From CAYQMF01 sp964418595 (GTDB taxonomy: Bacteria > Planctomycetota > UBA1135 > UBA2386), in assembly GCA_964418595.1 (NCBI GenBank), contig CAYQMF010000116.1, forward strand, positions 1-22,290: a stretch of DNA of 22,290 nucleotides, given 5' to 3'. Made by a program: the position numbers and the translations under genes. The notes under the pieces are model-generated. The model was given only the letters and a program-made list of their open reading frames with translations, had not been told where the DNA came from and searched no databases. How positions within the stretch are numbered: position 1 is the first letter of the stretch; the number at the start of each line of letters is the position of its first letter. This document shows positions 21,687 to 22,290 of this stretch, piece by piece.

Positions 21687-22290
21687 ATGTCCTTCGACCT
21701 CTCCAAGTACGGCATCACCGTCAAGAACGTCCTCCGCAACGCTGCCCCGTCGATCCTCTACGAGCAGGCCATCCGCCGCGGCGAGGGTGAGATCGTGGCG
21801 TCGGGCGCCTTGGCCACCCGTTCCGGCGCCAAGACCGGCCGTTCGCCCAAGGACAAGCGCATCGTCGACATGGCGCCGAGCACCAACGACATCTGGTGGG
21901 GCGACGTGAACATCCGGCTGTCGGAGAAGACCTTCCTCGTCAACCGGCAGCGCGCGATCGACTTCCTCAACACCCGCGACCAGCTCTACGTCGTCGACGG
22001 CTTCGCGGGCTGGGACCCCAAGCACCGCATCAAGATCCGCATCGTCTGCCTGAACGCGTACCACGCGCTGTTCATGTGGAACATGCTGATCCGGCCGACC
22101 GCGGAGCAGCTCGCGCAGTTCGGCGAACCCCAGTACGTGATCTTCAACTCCGGCCTGTTCCCGGCGAACCCGCTCACCAACGAGATGAGCTCGAACACCA
22201 GCGTCGACCTCAGTTTCGAGCGCGGCGAGTTCGTGATCCTCGGCACGCAGTACGCGGGCGAGATGAAGAAGGGCGTGTTCACGATCATGA
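21687..22290 (+). CDS. pckA: ATP-dependent phosphoenolpyruvate carboxykinase, N-terminal part (3' end outside window)
   Basis: The first 201 codons of an ATP-type PEPCK run off the end of the window. This enzyme converts oxaloacetate and ATP to PEP, CO2 and ADP, the first step of gluconeogenesis. Recognisable segments are LYEQAIRRGEGEIVASGAL, the TRSGAKTGRSPKDKRIV block that binds substrate, WWGDVN, YVVDGFAGWDP, the central RIVCLNAYHALFMWNMLIRP segment, and the GEFVILGTQYAGEMKKGVFT block just before the nucleotide-binding P-loop, which lies outside. ATG 21687 has no evident Shine-Dalgarno. The 181-bp gap to fdhD (21506-21686) should contain divergent promoters, but I see no convincing -35/-10 pair or operator. 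Confidence 0.95.
   Translation, partial: MSFDLSKYGITVKNVLRNAAPSILYEQAIRRGEGEIVASGALATRSGAKTGRSPKDKRIVDMAPSTNDIWWGDVNIRLSEKTFLVNRQRAIDFLNTRDQLYVVDGFAGWDPKHRIKIRIVCLNAYHALFMWNMLIRPTAEQLAQFGEPQYVIFNSGLFPANPLTNEMSSNTSVDLSFERGEFVILGTQYAGEMKKGVFTIM

Noticed and set aside
1..22290. CRISPR arrays, tRNA or rRNA genes, prophage genes
   Set aside because: No regularly spaced repeats, no tRNA-like cloverleaf or rRNA sequence, and no phage structural or integrase genes were seen.

Overview
The window is very G+C-rich (roughly 70% by eye) bacterial chromosomal DNA. Three things fit Planctomycetota best: an ECF sigma factor of the kind expanded in planctomycetes, translationally coupled to a membrane Ser/Thr kinase; an exosortase/EpsI exopolysaccharide locus; and a secreted redoxin-cytochrome c-copper monooxygenase-like fusion. 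This is inference; another high-G+C Gram-negative phylum such as Myxococcota is not excluded. Start sites rarely have strong Shine-Dalgarno sequences and several pairs overlap by ATGA/GTGA.

Region 1 (1-12358) is an exosortase-linked exopolysaccharide locus. It opens with the 3' end of an RmlB-type dTDP-glucose 4,6-dehydratase. A gene-free stretch with a large inverted repeat and a strong hairpin follows, then an unrecognised leftward gene (783-1868). A tight rightward operon then runs: outer-membrane export lipoprotein (Wza type), chain-length/co-polymerase protein (Wzz type), O-antigen-ligase-like protein, asparagine-synthase-like amidotransferase, two GT4 glycosyltransferases, exosortase, EpsI, and a polysaccharide deacetylase of the PEP-CTERM-locus type. 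Together they would activate and assemble a glycan, modify it, control its length and export it. The exosortase/EpsI pair would process sorted surface proteins, but no PEP-CTERM-type substrate is visible here.

Region 2 (12359-14078) is a YchJ/SEC-C protein gene followed by a decayed accessory patch. The patch holds two short eroded reading-frame remnants and a leftward toxin-antitoxin pair: an intact antitoxin and a ParE/RelE-like toxin broken by two frameshifts. It is bracketed by two imperfect direct copies of the last ~90 bp of the YchJ gene. A (TC)11 tract and a GC hairpin separate it from the kinase gene.

Region 3 (14079-18885) is leftward: ECF sigma factor then Ser/Thr kinase with C-terminal TPR-like region (ATGA overlap), and a divergent aldehyde-dehydrogenase-family gene. 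Between them lies a 362-bp gene-free stretch rich in hairpins that may encode a structured RNA.

Region 4 (18926-22290) has the secreted redoxin/haem/copper-enzyme fusion (rightward), fdhD (leftward, convergent with it), and the 5' part of pckA, ATP-dependent PEP carboxykinase (rightward, cut by the window end).
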